Assembly: GCA_016708315.1 (NCBI GenBank) | Contig: JADJGC010000023.1 | Coordinates: forward strand, 620,001-684,000 | Origin: a bacterium | GTDB taxonomy: Bacteria > Zixibacteria > MSB-5A5 > CAIYYT01 | DNA length: 64,000 nucleotides | Reading direction: 5' to 3' | In this document: positions 62,491 through 64,000 of the stretch, piece by piece | Layout of the letters: each line of letters starts with the position of its first letter | Numbering within the stretch: position 1 is the stretch's first letter | Translations under genes and position numbers: made by a program | Notes under the pieces: model-generated | What the model saw: the letters and a program-made list of their open reading frames with translations, nothing else | Databases searched by the model: none | What the model was told of the DNA's origin: nothing

Positions 62491-63821
62491 TGCGAATTCT
62501 TTTGGCTGACGACGATGCTGCATTGCGGCGCGTTCTGGAATTCAAACTGAAGAAGAATGGCTTTGAGGTTACCACCGTCGCTGATGGCGAGGAAGCATTG
62601 TCACAGGTCAAAGCTCATTCTTATGACCTTCTGCTAGCCGACATTCGCATGCCTCGACTGACGGGAATTGAGCTTCTTGAGAAAGTGCGCAATTTTGAGC
62701 CGACATTAAAGGTAGTTCTGATGACCGCCTACGCAACGGTACCGCAGGCAGTAGAAGCGGTCAAACTTGGCGCATTCGACTACCTGACCAAGCCCTTCGA
62801 TGACGAGCAATTGCTTCTGACAATCGGCAAGGCACTCAAGTTCAAGAAACTTGAGGACGAAAATTCGCGCCTCAAGGCGGAGTTAAACTTCCGTTCGGGA
62901 TTAAATGAGATCATCGGCGACTCGGAACCGGTGCATGAACTAAAAGAGATCATCACTCAAGTCGCTCCAACCGACGCGACTGTATTGATTACCGGCGAAT
63001 CGGGTAGCGGCAAGGAACTGGTGGCGCGAGCAATTCACGCACTGAGCCCACGAGCGAGTTCGCAAATGGTGGCGGTAAACTGCGCGGCTTTGCCGAGGGA
63101 CTTGCTCGAATCCGAGTTGTTCGGACACGTCAAAGGTGCATTTACCGGAGCCGCGAAAGACAAACGCGGGAAGTTTGAAATCGCAGGCGGTGGAACGTTG
63201 ATGTTGGATGAAATCAGCGAACTCGCAATTGATCTGCAAGCAAAGCTTCTCCGCGCCATACAAGAGCGGGTGATTTCCCCGGTCGGCAGCGAAACAAGCC
63301 GCGAAATCGATGTTCGCATCCTCGCAGCGACAAACTTGAACTTGAAAAAACGTGTGAGCGACGGCAAATTTCGGGAGGACTTGTTTTACCGACTCAATGT
63401 CATTCCCATTCACGTGCCGAGTCTTCGTAAGCGGTCATCAGACATCCCTCTGCTGGCGAGCCATTTTCTGAACCGTCATGCGCCAAGATCGGATGTTCGA
63501 ATAGACCCGGAGTTAATGACGATTCTGACCAGGCACCACTGGCCGGGCAATGTTCGCGAATTGGAAAATCTCATAGAACGGATGGTTGTACTTCGTCACG
63601 GCGATATGCTGACAAAATCGGATTTGCCGAAGGATTTTTCAGTAGAACCGGAAAAGACTGAAACACCCCAGACTGTCACATTTCACGAAGCCGAGAAGAG
63701 TCTCATACTGAGCGCTTTGGAAAAGAGCAATGGCAATCGAACCAAGGCAGCTGAATTGCTCGCTATCCCGCGTCATGTTCTGCTCTATCGGCTCAAGAAA
63801 TACGGAATCGCTCCTGAGTGA
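62487..63821 (+). CDS. NtrC-family sigma-54-dependent response regulator
   Basis: 444 residues. Receiver with phospho-Asp52 in YDLLLADIRMP, a AAA+ domain with Walker A TGESGSGKELVARAI, the sigma-54 contact GAFTGA in FGHVKGAFTGAAKDK, Walker B GGGTLMLDEI, and a Fis-type HTH (NGNRTKAAELLAIPRHVLLYRLKKY). It activates RpoN promoters after phosphorylation by the kinase encoded just upstream (4-base overlap). Divergent position next to the efflux operon and the dyad sites suggests that operon as its target, but the sigma-54 promoter seen at 51.8 kb is another candidate. Confidence 0.94.
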   Translation: MMRILLADDDAALRRVLEFKLKKNGFEVTTVADGEEALSQVKAHSYDLLLADIRMPRLTGIELLEKVRNFEPTLKVVLMTAYATVPQAVEAVKLGAFDYLTKPFDDEQLLLTIGKALKFKKLEDENSRLKAELNFRSGLNEIIGDSEPVHELKEIITQVAPTDATVLITGESGSGKELVARAIHALSPRASSQMVAVNCAALPRDLLESELFGHVKGAFTGAAKDKRGKFEIAGGGTLMLDEISELAIDLQAKLLRAIQERVISPVGSETSREIDVRILAATNLNLKKRVSDGKFREDLFYRLNVIPIHVPSLRKRSSDIPLLASHFLNRHAPRSDVRIDPELMTILTRHHWPGNVRELENLIERMVVLRHGDMLTKSDLPKDFSVEPEKTETPQTVTFHEAEKSLILSALEKSNGNRTKAAELLAIPRHVLLYRLKKYGIAPE

Positions 63822-63905
63822 CAATGGTGAGATACGCGAAAACGCCATGACGATTGGCAATTATAGTTTTGCTTCAAACGCGCAAACAACTGATCTTGGA
63901 CAAGT

Positions 63906-64000
63906 ATGAACTGGAAACGCCTTCTTATAATCTTCTCAATTTCACTTTTTGCAGTCATCGTAGTTGCGTTGATTTCGGTGAAGCTGCTCGTTTCACCCGC
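63906..64000 (+). CDS. Start of an exported or membrane protein (3' partial)
   Basis: ATG at 63906 opens MNWKRLLIIFSISLFAVIVV, a signal-anchor-like hydrophobic stretch, and continues to the edge of the window without a stop. 85 bases separate it from the regulator gene. Too short to assign; a target of the two-component pair is possible. Confidence 0.55.
   Translation, partial: MNWKRLLIIFSISLFAVIVVALISVKLLVSP

Noticed and set aside
63850..63880. Sigma-54 promoter before the last partial gene (TTGGCA...TTTTGC)
   Set aside because: The GG to GC spacing is 13 instead of 10.
1..64000. Alternative genetic code with TGA as Trp, to explain the two in-frame TGA codons
   Set aside because: TGA is the real stop at several tight gene junctions (ybeY/CorC-like ATGA overlap, kinase/regulator overlap, lptF/lptG), so it is read as stop in this genome.

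Overview
The window looks like a chromosomal piece of a Gram-negative bacterium, most likely of candidate phylum Zixibacteria or a close FCB-group relative. The main clue is two secreted enzymes (1-1700 and 18971-20524) that end in the same paired dockerin-like tail (GDADG...ISDAVYLI.YIFSGG). LptF/LptG, TonB-type, TolC-type and RND proteins show an outer membrane. The assignment is inference; no rRNA or tRNA gene was found.

Layout. 1-2.5 kb: end of a secreted zinc carboxypeptidase and a TonB-like protein. 2.6-6.1 kb: a nitric-oxide module (Rrf2 regulator, hemerythrin, quinol NO reductase). 6.2-11.6 kb: TfoX-like, DinB, YceI, a membrane sulfatase-fold enzyme and PEP carboxykinase. 12.2-18.8 kb: one long minus-strand operon, accC-gcvH-gcvPA-Zn ribbon-DUF2007-thioredoxin/TPR-gcvPB. 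19-24.5 kb: PhoD-like phosphatase, REC-HDOD protein, FkbM methyltransferase and an unknown membrane protein. 24.5-27.6 kb: an accessory patch of hairpin repeats, direct repeats, a lipoprotein, two DUF4279 paralogues and a small Zn-ribbon protein. 27.6-31.1 kb: pilT, accB, an M24 peptidase and a TPR protein. 31.3-35.5 kb: CapK-like ligase, M32 carboxypeptidase and mntP. 35.7-42.5 kb: aspS and the conserved phoH-pgpH-ybeY-corC series. 42.6-53.6 kb: Ser/Thr kinase, icd, mutY, ZIP transporter, lptF-lptG, a gene behind a good sigma-54 promoter, and an HD-GYP protein. 53.6-64 kb: a CusCBA-like heavy-metal efflux operon with a YHS metal-binding protein, divergent from a sensor kinase/NtrC-type regulator pair.

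Two cross-cutting observations. First, at least sixteen single-base frame breaks split conserved genes, including aspS, pckA, phoH, mutY and ybeY's neighbour pgpH; many lie in short homopolymers. This points to uncorrected sequencing error rather than decay, so I give reconstructed spans for those genes. Second, a thioredoxin-fold protein in the gcv operon has an in-frame TGA exactly where the first cysteine of its CxxC motif should be, followed by a hairpin at the right distance. It is a candidate selenoprotein and the most interesting single site here. A second in-frame TGA interrupts the Ser/Thr kinase near its C-terminus.

Regulation visible in sequence: a TATAAT box before the hemerythrin gene and another before mntP; a GG-N10-GC sigma-54 promoter at 51.8 kb; two tandem dyad sites between the efflux operon and its likely two-component regulator; a hairpin over the pilT start; and several intrinsic terminators.
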